A stretch of DNA of 64,000 nucleotides from positions 41,945,700 to 42,009,699 of the forward strand of contig CM050648.1 in NCBI GenBank assembly GCA_027574665.1, written 5' to 3'. Position 1 is the first letter of the stretch; every line of letters starts with the position of its first letter. This document shows positions 1-12,300 of this stretch, piece after piece. A model generated the notes under the pieces. It saw nothing but the letters and a program-made list of their open reading frames with translations. It did no database searches and was not told the origin of the DNA. The position numbers and the translations under genes are program-made. The stretch comes from Rhynochetos jubatus (Eukaryota; Chordata; Aves; Eurypygiformes; Rhynochetidae).

Positions 1-265
1 ATTGGAAAATAACATCCTGCAGAGACTGTAGCCACTTCTAGTTTTCACTTGCAACTGTGCTTCTAAGCGTTGCAAACTACACGAAGTGAAACCTGAACAG
101 GCACGGAGAAATGGGAGAAGTTTTAATGGACACCTTTATTATTCGGTTTGTGAAACTGCAACGTGCTTGTGCTGAGGACATCTAAAAGGCCGTCTAATTT
201 GCACAAGAAACACCTAGCTCTGTGCTCTTGTGTTTACCAGAAAAAATGAAGTTACATTTTCACAT

Positions 266-859
266 TGTGCTGGTTTTAGTTGGGATGGAATTAGTTTTAC
301 TCACAGTAGCTAGTATGACGCTGTTTTGGCTGTGCTGAGAAGGATTCTGATAACATACTGATGGTTTGGGTTGTTGCTAAAGAATGGTTATATCAACTCA
401 AGGACTTTTCCAGTTTCTGATCCCGCACATGTGTGCGTTCTGATATCGCACCTGTGACATTTCATGCCATCAGACGTCATGCTCAGTATATAAGTTGGAG
501 GGTGGGCTGAGGGTCCTCCTCTCTCTCTCAGGCTTGGTCTGGCTCTGGGTTCTGGCTCTTGGGCTCTCTGGTTCTGGCTCTCACTACTTGGGGCCTGGCT
601 GGGTGTCGGTGAGTGGTAAGGAGTTGTATCATTTGTTTTCTCCTCCATTATTTTCATTACATATTAATAGTAGTATTATTAGTATTATTAGCATCATTAT
701 TTTATTTCATTTATTTTCAATTATTAAACTGTTCTTTTCTCAACCCACAAGTTTCCTTGTCTTTCCTCCGATTCTCCTCCCCATCCCACTTGGGGAGGGG
801 AGAGGTGAGTGAGCGGCTGTGTGGTGCTTAAGTCCTGGCTGGGGTTAAACCTAAACACA
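266..859 (+). mobile_element. Solo LTR of an avian ERVL-type endogenous retrovirus
   Basis: The left edge (TGTGCTGGTTTTAGTTGGGA) and the right edge (GGCTGGGGTTAAACC followed by ACA) match the ends of a common avian ERVL LTR family as I remember it. Between them lie, in LTR order, a CRE-like GACGTCAT at 473-480, a TATA box (TATATAA, 487-493), an ATT/AGT-rich stretch and an ATTAAA poly(A) signal at 723-728, followed by CTCAACCCAC. No gag or pol coding is seen on either side, so this is a solo LTR left by LTR-LTR recombination. A 5-bp target duplication is not obvious, so the exact ends are uncertain by a few bases. Confidence 0.82.
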
Positions 860-1965
860 GAGTCAGCAAACAAAGAACAAGACATAAGAAATTCAAGTAT
901 TACAGTAATGTGGAGTGTAGGACATGTATGACTATGTGATAACAAAAAAGGAAAATAAATGTAAAAGAAAAGGAATACATGTTTAAATAAAAATTAACAC
1001 CTTACTTCAAGCACCAACATAAAGATAACCCGTAAGGGAAGAAAATCTTTCCTTCCCAGCACACCTAAGTCTCAGACAAGGTGGGCAACTCCAGTAGGTG
1101 TGAACACCACCTTAGGACTAGAGGAACCTTGCCTTGCAAAAGAACCTTTGTCCTCCTTTTACCAATAGTATAAAGTTATTTCAAAGGTGTATCTGTACAA
1201 GGGGATTGGATACATTCTATTAGTAAACTACACTGACCTCTAGGAGGTAAATAAATCTATCTACTGCTGATACAAAGTTATCTTATCTTGTATGAGGCAA
1301 CAAAAACCTACTGATTGTTACAAATCTAAGGTGGCATTTTGACTTCTGCCGGTAGTGAGCTCCAGTTCATACTTTACTTCTGGGCTTTCTCATCTCTGAT
1401 GTCTTCTCCAGTTCTGCCAGGCCTTGGGAGACAGTCACCGACAACTGGAACTGTAGTGAGGTTAAGTGAGGCTGAGCACAGCATGATGACAATCTTGCCT
1501 GTTCCACTTCACACACAGGTAATTCCACAAGCACGAAAGCCCAGGTCTTCCTTATGACATTTGTCCCCTTTTTCTTGGTAATAAACCAGATTAAGGTGTC
1601 ATTTTATTATGTATTCAATGTCTTGGTGTGTACCTTTTATTGTGGTTGCTACAGGTGCTAAACAAATGAAGGAATGCATCATTACATCTATGCAGGAGGT
1701 GGCAGAGGTGATTAGATCTAAAACCAGACAGCATGGGTTCCTCTGTTCAGGACAGACAGCCGCCAGCTCAGATGCTTGAGGAGCTGCATGCCCTTTACTG
1801 CGGAGGTGTTTCACTTAAGATTTTACAGACACAGGAGATCTAACCATAATATTAAAATTACACACAAAGGAAATTCCTCTACGCTAGTGCAAATATATCT
1901 TCTTTAAAATTAGATTGTTTTGTGAAATATATTAACCTATCAAATCTGAAACCTAGTAGAAATAT
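860..1965. other. Intergenic, no gene seen
   Basis: AT-rich unique sequence between the solo LTR and the pentanucleotide array. Open frames are short and show no recognisable protein, and no RNA gene signature is visible. Confidence 0.6.
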
Positions 1966-2070
1966 GAATAGAGTAGAATAGAATAGAATAGAATAGAATA
2001 GAATAGAATAGAATAGAATAGAATACAATACAATACAATACAATACAATACAATACAATACAATACAATA
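1966..2070. repeat. Pentanucleotide array (GAATA)12 then (CAATA)9
   Basis: Twenty-one contiguous 5-bp units. The first twelve are GAATA, one of them the variant GAGTA at 1971-1975, and the last nine are CAATA. The change of unit is abrupt at 2025/2026. The array abuts the 3' terminus of a CR1 lying on the minus strand, whose normal tail is a short repeat related to CATAGAAT, so it probably grew from that tail. An open frame across it on the minus strand (periodic Tyr-Cys-Ile-Val-Leu) is only a translation of the repeat. Confidence 0.95.
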
Positions 2071-2262
2071 GATTATTTTAGTTGGAAGGGACAACCACCT
2101 AGTGCAACTGCCTGCCCAGTTCAGGGCTGACCAAGCCAAAGCTTGTTAAGGGCGTTGTCCAAATGCCTTTTAAACATTAACAGGCTTGGGGACATCGACC
2201 ACCTCTCTAGGAAGCCTGTTCCAGTGTTCCACCACCCTCTCAGCAGTGAAACACTGAAATGT
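2071..2262 (-). mobile_element. CR1 LINE, 3'-terminal fragment
   Basis: On the plus strand this begins TTAGTTGGAAGGGACAACC and continues through AGGAAGCCTGTTCCAGTGTT and CACCACCCTCTCAGCAGTGAA. That is the reverse complement of the 3' region of CR1. It is heavily 5'-truncated, as is usual for CR1, and diverged, suggesting an old insertion. Confidence 0.85.
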
Positions 2263-3006
2263 GCATGAAATGTGATTCATTTGGGCTTCCTGTGGCTCCA
2301 CCCAGTGTATGCTTTAAAAAAAAAAAAAAAAAGATAGGCATATGTAATTGCCAGCAACACCTAATGACCATCACCCCTTCAAACAGCCACTATATCTGAG
2401 TTACGGCAGTCAGAAAGCTTTTAACTTTTTTTTTATTATTATTATAGGGTCATCAGGAAATAATGTTCAGTATTATAAACTTGGCTAGGGAATGTGCTAA
2501 ATGTTTCAGAGGAAAAGTTAAAAAGACGAAGTACTTTCAAAGTCTTTACAGTTCAATTTTCCACATGGGAAAGCAAGTTTGCCAAACATGAAGGAGGTTT
2601 ACAGGGAAGTAGGTGAAATAAAGCCCAGTGGGTTTCCTTTCCTATCACATCTGAACACAGTAACAGTAGGATAAATATTTGGCAGGTGAAGAAACACAGG
2701 TATGTTTTGCTAAAAACAAACCAACAAACCAAACCAAAACAACAGCAAACCAAGCAAGCCACTGGGTGACTTGTTCTGGAACACTTTGCCTCCTACCCAA
2801 ATTTCATTCATGTTTCATTACACACAAAAACAGACATATGGGGGTGAGATACAACAGAAACAGAACTGATGAAGAGGGAGGCAACAAACATAAGCAAATT
2901 GTGGAGACAGACCTAAATATTTGAATGTTCACAAAGATGTAGGAAGAGTAGATAAGTCAGCCATTATTTGTATGGCTTTGGAAAGAATTCCGCCTGTGGG
3001 CAAGGT
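2263..3006. other. Intergenic, no gene seen
   Basis: Unique AT-rich sequence with a poly(A) run near 2315-2331 and a T-rich stretch near 2428-2445. No coding or RNA gene signal is apparent. Confidence 0.6.
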
Positions 3007-3048
3007 ATGCCAACAGTTTCTTGTTAGAGGAGCTCTGCACTTAACAGT

Positions 3049-3089
3049 AACCTTTCAGTAAGTTACAGTGGGTAACTTACTGAAAGGTT
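3049..3089. repeat. Perfect 18-bp inverted repeat, 5-nt loop (hairpin)
   Basis: Left arm 3049-3066 (AACCTTTCAGTAAGTTAC) and right arm 3072-3089 are exact reverse complements separated by AGTGG. Just beyond the right arm, GGCAT (3090-3094) continues the symmetry with ATGCCAAC at 3007-3014. This suggests a longer inverted duplication interrupted on the left by about 34 bases. No transposon ends are recognised around it. Confidence 0.95.
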
Positions 3090-3094
3090 GGCAT

Positions 3095-4189
3095 CATTCA
3101 GGCCAGCACCCTCCAAGTGCCAAGGAAAAGAAGTCAAGGAGGACCGGTGCCAGTAAAATGTTGCTGCTACCCCTCTTCTCCCCACAAGCTCCTGTTCAGG
3201 CCCATTCAGCAGAATTCTCTCCTACGCTGCAGTCCTGACCTGTGTAAGTCAGGCTGACAAACCACAACCTTATGTGCTTTATTGTCTCAGCTTTGAGTTG
3301 TTTCCCCTGCTCGCAGAGGCTTCTCTGAGGGGACGGCAGGCGTGTGCATCAGAGGTCCTCCTGTCCCTGTTTTCCAGACCTAACAGAAGGAATGAAGGAA
3401 GATCCTCTGGGTCGTTAACAATGCGTTCTCCATTGCTATATCCCTGATGCTTAAGAGATTCTCTGGCTTTGCTGTATTGGGCACTGACCTGCTGCCAGCC
3501 TCTCATCACCTCCTACACATTTCATTGTCCTGATACTCTAGTGTCTGGCCAACCTCCCCTAGGGAAACTCTTTCCTTAGATTTCTGAGGTCAATGGGGAA
3601 TGGCTGAGACACAGGCAACCATTTTAGCCATGGGACTGGCAAGTAAAGGATTGATTTTTTAAGATTTAAAGAGGTGACATTAAAAAAAAAAAAAAAAAAA
3701 AATTGAAGAAGATAGTAAGGGGGAAAATAATGAAACAGTGGTCAGCTTGCCGAGTAGGAGGGACTGAGTTTCGGGAGTGCAGAGATAGTAATGCACAAAA
3801 AGGGCACGGGGAGAACTGAGATTGTCCTTTAAAAAGTGTGTATGAGAAACAGCCAAATGTTGAAGAGGTGATGCTTGGGAGACTAAGGTTACAATGTGTG
3901 GTAAATATGGATTAGATAAGGATCCCCAAACTGCTTCACTGGAAGTAGATAGGACTTCCTCCTAAAGGCAGAAGTGACCTGTTTCTGGTACCGAAAGTGC
4001 TGAGGAAAGCGTAACACCACCAAAGGAACGGCTGTGGGGAACACAAGACAAGGCAGGAATTGCCGATGATTTAAGCCTTGAACATCACAGGTGTGGAAAA
4101 AGAGATACCAGCCCTGGCGACACAGAGAAGCAGGTCTGGTTGTAATACCGCCTGTAACTCTGTAACTGAAATTGTGGGGTGGAAACATG
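3095..4189. other. Intergenic, no gene established
   Basis: Mostly unique sequence with a 22-base poly(A) run near 3680-3702. The distal part of a 222-codon minus-strand open frame (3889-4557) enters from the adjacent CpG island. It is treated as a hypothesis elsewhere because nothing independent supports it. Confidence 0.5.
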
Positions 4190-4890
4190 CTCACATCGAA
4201 GAGTCCAGGTGCTTTTCCCGCTCCTGGGAATGTCATCACAGGGGCACACCTATGCTCTAGGCTCAGGGAAAACATTTCAGGACCCACATCACTGTGTGAG
4301 ACGCCTATCGCTTTATCAGGTGTCGCTGCCCGACTGCCATCACTGACACACGGCAGCACATCCGCCCTCAGGTACATGACCGAGCTTCCCGCCGACGCTG
4401 CCTTCTCGGCACAGCCCTCAGGTGCCATTTTGTGGCACAAACGGCCCGAACACCTCACGCAGGCCTTGCCAGGGGCGCCCCAGGCGCCGACGAGCCTGCG
4501 GGGGCGCAGGCCAGCCGTCCCAGGGGGCTGCCAGCGGGGGACGGCGGCGCCCGCCATGCCCGCGCCCGCCTTTGGCCCTCAGGCACCCGCGAAGTCCCTC
4601 ACGCCGGCACTGCATTTCCCAGCAGCCCCCGCGGCGGCACAGCGGCTGCTGGGAGAGCCGTTAGGTGCGCGTGCCCCAACGGCCGCCCGTGAGGGGGAGT
4701 TGGGGGAGGGGGGGCGGGTGGCAGCCTCTCCCGGTTTTTGGGCTGGCAACGGGTGGCGTTAACCGCCGCCAGCCGGCACTGCGGCTGCCGGTGAGGCTCG
4801 GGTGGTGGCAGATAACGTAAATGCTCGTTGCGAGAGGGGCCGAAGGGGTTCAGCCCCCTTCCTCCCCCGCCTTTTGGCTTTCCGGAGCAC
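4190..4890. promoter_or_regulatory. Orphan CpG island, promoter-like
   Basis: A sharp rise in G+C and CpG density, strongest at about 4380-4880, surrounded by AT-rich DNA. It contains a CAAAATGGC word on the minus strand (about 4429-4437, YY1-like) and CTGCATTTCCCAGCAGCCCC near 4608-4627. The latter resembles the ACTACAATTCCCAGCATGC promoter motif bound by ZNF143/THAP11. A candidate plus-strand splice donor (GCCG/GTGAGG) lies near 4790. No recognised gene starts here, and no PENK exons (neighbouring gene in other tetrapods, with repeated YGGFM) were seen. It may drive a non-coding RNA or an unannotated transcript. Confidence 0.6.
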
Positions 4891-7800
4891 CGGTGGCTCG
4901 GTGCACCATAGGAAGGAAGGGGATTGGGGGTTTATTTGGTAGGTGCTAAACCTAAAGGGGAAAACCCAACTGCCTTCAAAAAATGCCTCCCATTCCTCCT
5001 GGGACCAGTAACGGCAGCGCCTGTCAGTACGGAGGAGGTTTTCAGCTGGCTCCCAGGTGGTTGGATGGGGGGAAGCAGCTCCTTCCTTCTGAGGGCTGTG
5101 GCACTTCAGAGAGCGATCTTGAAAAATAATAAATAAATCGTGTTAAATTTATGATCTCTATAATCACTTCACAGACATCCTGGAGAGGAAGTTAGAGGAT
5201 GGTCGTGCCTATGATCTGTGGCTGCCTTCACGGGCGTTTGCTCCAAATACAACGTCCAGGCCCTGGGAGGCAGATGCTCTGGCTGCGCACAGGGGCTTGC
5301 AGCAGAACCTTGCCCCCTTCTTAGGTGACCCGAAATCAGATATATCATGCTCCTTGTTGTTTCTTACTGCTTTTTGGACTTTCCTAGGAAAGACCGGGAA
5401 GGTGAGGTTGGTAGGTGGGTCACCTCTGTGGCAATACCTTCCTGACCACTGTTTTCTCAGCCGGTGTTATGCAAAACATGAAAAGGCAGTCTGCCAGATC
5501 ACCTTAAACAAGCCAAACAAAACTGCACCCACAAGTATTTGGGAGTGCAAAGAAACAAATGCGGACAACACGAAAACAAGGACTGAATCTTCAAAGCTAA
5601 GGTTTGGTTTTGGTTGCTTCTAACCGCAAACCTTTGGGACAACACTGCGCAAGCCGGCCTGTGGATTTTCTTTGCTCAGAAAGTTAGTAGATCACTGTTG
5701 TACTTCAAGAAGTTTGGGTGGCCTGTTGATTATTTAAAAAAGAAAAGAATGGAGGTCTCTGTTGAACGTGATGGGAAACTTTTCACCACCTTCCTTACTG
5801 ATCTTCCATTCTTCATGTATTTTGCCATCTCAGTTTGCAGGTGCCTCGAAATTTTCCAGTGGAGCTACATGTCCCCATACAGCCCAGTGAGAAGAGGTTT
5901 ACTTTTTGTAGTTAGTGTTGTCATTACGTTATGCATGATCTGCAGACAGCACAACCCATGGATCACAGTTTAAAATGCAGCAGATGATAGGCTAACACAC
6001 ACCGTTTTCCAATTCAGTGGTACCTTCAGTAATTAATCAGCTCCCCTAATTGCACAGTATAAATATTATGTGCCCATACTCTAATGCCTACAAAGGCAGG
6101 TAAGAAGGATAAAACCCTGAGACTTTAATTGTACAAGGGTGACAAACTGAAAACATGCACTTAATGTACAAAGGGTCTTTTTAGGGGAAATTCACAGTTT
6201 ATCCAGAGATCAAAAGGCAGAAAAGCAACGTTTCTATAGCTATTCAGAAGCCGCTGTACTGTACGAGCACATCAGCTGCATTTGCTCCATTTATCCATTG
6301 GGACAATTAAACACAAAACAGTTTTCCGTGGCTTCAGAAGTCCCTGAACTGAATGTGTCTGTACGCACTGCGGGAATAGCACTTTATGCTTTCCCTGCTC
6401 TTACCCTGTTTTCCTAAGGACGTGCTGCTGGTTACCTGAGAAGTAAAATACCAGGTTAAAGAGATGTTTTGTCTAACACAGTATGGCTGTTCTTCCGTGA
6501 AGAACTATATCGCAGGCAGTACCGTATAGGCACAAGAACCAGTCATGGCGTATCCGCTTTCTGAAACGAAGCGCTTCTGTCTTAAAACTGCTGCTCTGAA
6601 CAATAAGAACGTTCTCCACAATCACTTTATAAAGTGTCCACTACTCATAAACACCTTCTTAGCTGAGTGCTGAATCTCTGAAAAGGGGCTTCTGGTAGGC
6701 GATTACTAAAAACACCAGTCAATAAGTACACTTTTATGGGTACGGATTTGTTTTGCAAACAACCTGCATGAAAGGGTTGCAATTTGCAGCAGGAAAATCA
6801 CTCTGATTTCCAGGACTAAAGGTGCTGTGGGAAAGGGCAATTTCTTTTCTTCCGTTTATAACTTGAGGATGACGTTCACTTGTTACCACCTACTTATTTG
6901 TTGTGAAAAACTGAATTATCATTTACTTCATCCACACCATTAGAGATTTTATATTCTCTCTTCCCAGCCGTTGAAACATCTCTTTACCAAAAGCTGTTGC
7001 ATACTGTAACCAGCCTGCTCAATCTTTAGGATACCTTTCAAGTTCTACTACATCCTTTCTGAGACGGGGAAGATGCAGGGGAATTAGCCTACACCCAGCA
7101 CTGGAGATGTGGGTGCCTTATGGATTAAATCATGGCGTGGCTATTGCTTTCTCATTTCTCATCTATTTTGTCCCTGAAAATCTATTGCTTCGCTTCACAT
7201 GTTACTCAGACATTCCTCCCAGTGCTCTCCGAGCTCATTCCCTACTTCAGAGACCATCGATTTGGGTTTGTAAAGCAAGCGACCGTCAGCCTGACGGGTT
7301 TTGAAAACAAATCTAGTTCAATACTGGGTTCAGTGATCATGCTTTGTCCAAGCATGATTTTCAGGGAATGGGAAGGAGGCTGAGGAAAATAACCTTAGTG
7401 GAACTATCCTTCGCCTACAGGAAGTTAAATGGGCAACAGTGAAGCTTTTTGAAAAATGGTTTTGTTTGGCTTTGAGCAATGGAATTAACACATTATAGAT
7501 TTCAGGTCTAGTGCAAAGAAATATTTCAGAAATTAAACAAGCACTGTGAAATACAGACACTTTAGAAAATGTAAGAAACCGGCTTCATATTCAGATAAAT
7601 GAGAAACTCCACAGCTGAGTGCTAAGATCACATCCTGCATTCAAAAGGAACCAAAAGCCGGGGGGGTGGGGGGGGGTGGAATCTGCCTCTCTAATACTGA
7701 GTTGATTTCACAGGATTCTCTGTGGGTGAAGTTGTACACGTAGGTAGGTGATGGCTAAAAAAAAAGTATACATCACAGAAGCCCAAATCTCCTGTGGCTG

Positions 7801-8320
7801 TTCAACATCAAATGTGGAGGGGGAAAAAAAAAAACAACAAAAACAAAAACAAAAAAACCTGAACTTGAAATTGAGCACTATTTTTCTAGGTTTTCTCATA
7901 TAAAATACAATGAAAGATAAAGGGCTAGAGAAGCCGCGATAAGCTTTTTCCTTAGGGTCGGCTGAAAGTAAAGATCTCCTGGACAGGTTTCCTTTCTTCA
8001 CAAACTTGGTTGGTGTAGATGTATTTTAGAAAGTGAGATATTTTGTATCATACTGCTTTGTGTTGCTGTGGTATCAGGTCCATCAGCTTTGTCACCTAAC
8101 AGCATGATGCTCAGTTTCATGCATCAAAAGCCAGGCGTAGGCATCCAAATCAGAGCTGAAGTGTGACAACAATTTTTTAGAATATGAATCTTATATATAA
8201 TACACAAAGCTACAGCAGTTTATTGTAGGGAATATGTATGAATAAATACAGAGGATGCATTCCAAACAACTGTAGGAAAATTGATGTAACAAAATCATCA
8301 AAGTGTAATTAATATATATC
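4891..8320. other. Intergenic, no gene seen
   Basis: About 3.4 kb of mostly unique AT-rich sequence. It holds a G-rich tract at about 7657-7680 and an A-rich (CAAAAA)-like tract at about 7818-7858. Open frames up to 119 codons (for example 5614-5973, plus) show no recognisable domain and are within chance expectation. Confidence 0.55.
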
Positions 8321-9301
8321 TGTATTGGGTTTGCATGGCAAGGTTTTGGTTGCAGCTGGCTACAGGGGTGGCTGCTGTGAGAAGCTGCCAGAAGCTTCCC
8401 CCATGTCCAACAGAGCCAATGCCAGCCGGCTCCAAGACAGACCCACCGCTGGCTCAGCCCATCAGTGATGGTGGTAGCACCTCTGGGGTGGCGTGTTTAA
8501 GAAGGGGGAAAAACAACGCACTGCACAACTGCAGCCAGGGAGAGGAGTGAGAGTATGGGAGAGGAACAGCCCTGCAGACACCCAGGTCAGTGGAGAAGGA
8601 GGGGGAGGAGATGTTCCAGGCCAGAGCAGAGATTCCCTGGCAGCCCGTGGTGCAGTCCGTGGTGAGGCCGGCTGTGCCCCTGCAGCCATGGAGGGTCACG
8701 GGGGAGCAGAGACCCAGCTGCAGCCTGGGGAGGGCCCCACGCTGGAGCAGGGGTTGCCCCAAAGAAGCTGTGACCCCATGGGAAGCCCACGCTGGAGCAG
8801 GCTCCTGGAAGGACCCATGCAGCCTCTGGGAAGGACTCAGTTGGAGAAGTTGGTGGAGGACTGTCTCCCATGGGAGGGACCCCAGGCTGGAGCAGGAGCA
8901 GAGTGTGAGGATCCCTCCCCCTGAGGAGGAAGGAGCAGCAGAGACAACGTGTGATGGACTGACCACAACCCCCATTCCTCGTCCCCCTGTGCCACTGGTG
9001 GGGAGGAGGTTGAGAAATCAGGACCAAAGCTGAGCCTGGGAAGAAGGGAGTGGGGGAAGGGGTTTTTAAGATTTGGGTTTCGTTCTCTTCCACCCCTGAT
9101 TTGATTGTCCATAAATTAAATTAACTTCCCCCAAGTCGAGTGTGTTTTGCCCACGACAGTAACTGGTGAACGATCCCTCCCTGTCCCTATCTCCACCCAG
9201 GGGCCTTTCCTTGTATTTCCTCTCCCCTGCCCAGCTGAGGAGGGCAGTGATGGAGCAGCTTTGGTGGGCACCTGGCCTCCATCCAGGGTCAACCCACCAC
9301 A
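8321..9301 (+). mobile_element. Long GC-rich avian ERVL-like LTR
   Basis: The segment begins TGTATTGGGTTTGCATGGCA and ends near GGGTCAACCCACCACA. It has a TTTAAGA box near 8496, a GC-rich body with repeated 'GCTGGAGCAG' words (8740-8900), and a 3' part with TTGTCCATAAATTAAATTAA and CACCCAGGGGCCTTTCC. The same architecture occurs in opposite orientation at 26810-27705, confirming a dispersed repeat. The long open frames in all six frames here come from the GC-rich body and are not genes. The TG...CA ends and promoter-like order favour an LTR, probably solo. A target duplication was not recognised. Confidence 0.72.
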
Positions 9302-12300
9302 CCACCAAAATGTAGTACAACTTACAAAAGGGTTGGGAAATGTGTCTAAAGGAGCTGGATGGGAATTTTTTCCCTGTTTTTATAATTGAAATGTCTTTTT
9401 CCTTATACTCTCTCACAGAGCACTACATAGGGCAGTAGCGTCATTACTACTCAAGACCTGAGTTCTGAATACAAATCATCTCCCTGGTTTAGATCAGATT
9501 TTTGCATCATGAAAAGAGTGTCTTGCACTGCATGTGGTACCGTGTGTATCTCGCAGCATAAACGTGTACCACTGAGGCACATCCAGAACTACACGGTGGA
9601 AGTCAGGCTGGTACACCCTTACCTTCTTTTGTGGAGCTGTTCAATTTAAATAAAGTATTAAGTGGACCACAGAAATCCAAATCTGTAGATGTGGGAGAAT
9701 TATATGTAAGTTTGAAAAAACCTGGCAAAGCAAAGGTGATTTTCTCTCGAGTTCCTCAGATACCAGCTGGATCCCTCAGAATGTAGCAGGTTTGGGGCTC
9801 TTCTGAAGTAACCTGGGCAACACAGTGAAACCTCATCCAAGCCAGTACACTCCTGTAAATACTTCATGATCAACGTTCATGAATTTACATATTCTCTGGC
9901 AAAATGGTTTCACCGGCATGTTTATGTGTGGATTTTCTGTGCAGCTGAGGACCCTAATAATTTAGAAATGATAGAGAAAAAGGTAAGTGACAATCCAAAA
10001 GCACTAATGCTGGGATTCTGCAAATAGCAGAGACTCAAGAGTGAATGTCATTGCAGCTGGTAGCTAAGTATATCATGGACATAAAAGTTATTATAAAAGT
10101 ATCAGCAGCTTTCCCCTTCATAGCATTGTTTCTTCATTTACAGACCAACAGTTAACGCAGAGAAATACAGCAGCCTTTACTCCTCTCACAGCCATTTGCA
10201 GCATTATCCCAACTTCTGAGAAATACACAACAAGCCAAAACTGACCATCGCCGGACACACAAGGAAGTTCAGGCTTTCACAAAGTTTCACTGAGGGGCAA
10301 AGGGTGCTTTTCCTCTTGCTGAGGGGCACTTACTTCAGAGTAGCCAAAAAATCCTGATGTGTAATAAGTACATCAGCTGATCTCCAAGAGACCAGAGTGC
10401 ACAGAGCTAGAACCTCATCTCCTTGAGGCCTGTAAAACACACGGTAATGAAAGGATGGGGAGCCAAGGACAAGTTTCCTGGTTTTATGGTAGATCACAGT
10501 GATACAACTATGGAATGAGGCTGAACAGAGAATTAGTGGCCACACGTTAGCGCATCGGAGTACGCTAAAAGTTCTGTACCTTACTGCCTTCAGACTGTTT
10601 ACCTGCTAAAATGAGACAAAAAGCAACAGAATTTGAAAAGAAGGAGAGGCGGAGAAATGGCAATCAGGTCTGGCACAGAATCACTATTTGGTTTCTTCTC
10701 CCCCTGTCATTTATCTCCACACGCAACCCCTACTGACCTGCAAGGCTGCTCTGCCTTTCCATCAGGGCACAGACCTGCAAGCCCAGGTGAGGTAGGTGTT
10801 CATAACGGCCTCACCTGGAGTCTTCCCCCCCAGTGCATGGAGGTTTAAATTAGTTCTTTGGTTTGTTATACCCTGCTGTTTCCATCCCCTGTTCTCCTCC
10901 AGTCCCTGCTTATTCCCATATTAGAACACACTCTCCCACCCACTGCTTTCATCTACACTCAATTAATTAAAACCTTGCTAACTTTTCTTTCTGTTAGCTG
11001 GCTATCAGCCCTGCTGCCTCATTTCCCAAACATCACTACAGACCTTGGATCTCTTTTGCTAGTTTTGCTTCCCTGCTGCGACTCTAATTTTTCCATGTCA
11101 GAAACTTTGCGTTACTCTTTATTAGGAAGAAATTTTTCCAATTCCCAAATGGTAGGAAAGCTGCCTCGCTCTGTTTACTATTCAGTGAGGATTATATTAT
11201 TGCAAAAGATGTTTTAGCCCAAACTCCCCAGGTTGCAAACTCCCACTTACAAACACATTGTTTTAATGGAAAAAGGAGAGAAATCTCTTGTAGGCCACTT
11301 CCTCCTGCAGTACAGGCAGGTTCTCTTAAAAGTAAAGATACTATGAGGAATATATACCGTAAGCACGTAGGGGAGCATGCAAAAACAGTGAGCAGATTGC
11401 TCCATAGCAGCAATCTCTCGGCAGTTTGTGTTTGACTGCTGATTGTGTGTGTTGTGCATCAGTTATAGCTTGTGAGTTTGCAAACAAAATAGTAGTGGAG
11501 GGATCATAAAACACTACACTGCTAGATGGGGCCCTGATTTAGAACACCACTTGGACACATAGGCAATATCCGAGCACACGCTTTGACACTTCTGTATCAC
11601 GCTAGAATTACTTGCACCTTTTCTTTCCCTCTCTGTTCTGAGTAAAGTGGGTCAGCTCTGGAGGCTGACGAGAGCTCAGCCAATGCTGCCTGCTTACCTG
11701 AGCGAGCCCTCAGCCGCCACTCCCAGCTAGTTCGTGCCAAAACATGTTTGGGATCAACAGGCTGAACCCTTCTGCACCCAGAAGGGATCAGTGTGTGCCA
11801 ATACCATCTGCATAGCAGGGAGTGCAATAAAGTTCAGCACCCTTGGCACATATGACTTCAACGAGGTGATGCTGCTGCTGCCATCCACTTTTACACAGCC
11901 GGGCGAGGGTAGGTATCAGCAAGGCCAGACACCCATGCTGTACCTGCTTGTCCAGCATGACTCAAAGCTCTGCACATCTGATAAAGAAATCATAACCAGG
12001 TATTTGACATGTCCTTCTGGGAGGTGGAAAATGGCTTTTTAAGTCCTTTGCACCGTCACTGTCCGTATCAGAGTCTGGCACACGTTTCTGCGACTGAGGG
12101 GCATACACCGCCTATACCATCAGCAAACACCAGTTACTCGTAAGAGCTGGTGTAGGCACCTACACCCGCAAGGAATAATCGGAATTTGGCATTAGAGGAC
12201 TAACATTACAGGTGTTCCTGTCTGGGTAAGAACATTATTTCAGACACATCCCTGTCTATAATCCTACCTATTGCCAAGGTTAGAGGCTCCTGCCCATGCC

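Noticed and set aside
1879-2139. Minus-strand frame with a Tyr-Cys-Ile-Val-Leu repeat resembling a membrane protein
   Set aside because: It is only the translation of the pentanucleotide array.
8454-9112. Several overlapping open frames of 90-173 codons on both strands
   Set aside because: They lie in the GC-rich body of an LTR that recurs at 26810-27705 and are open in many frames at once. No retroviral or host protein is recognisable.
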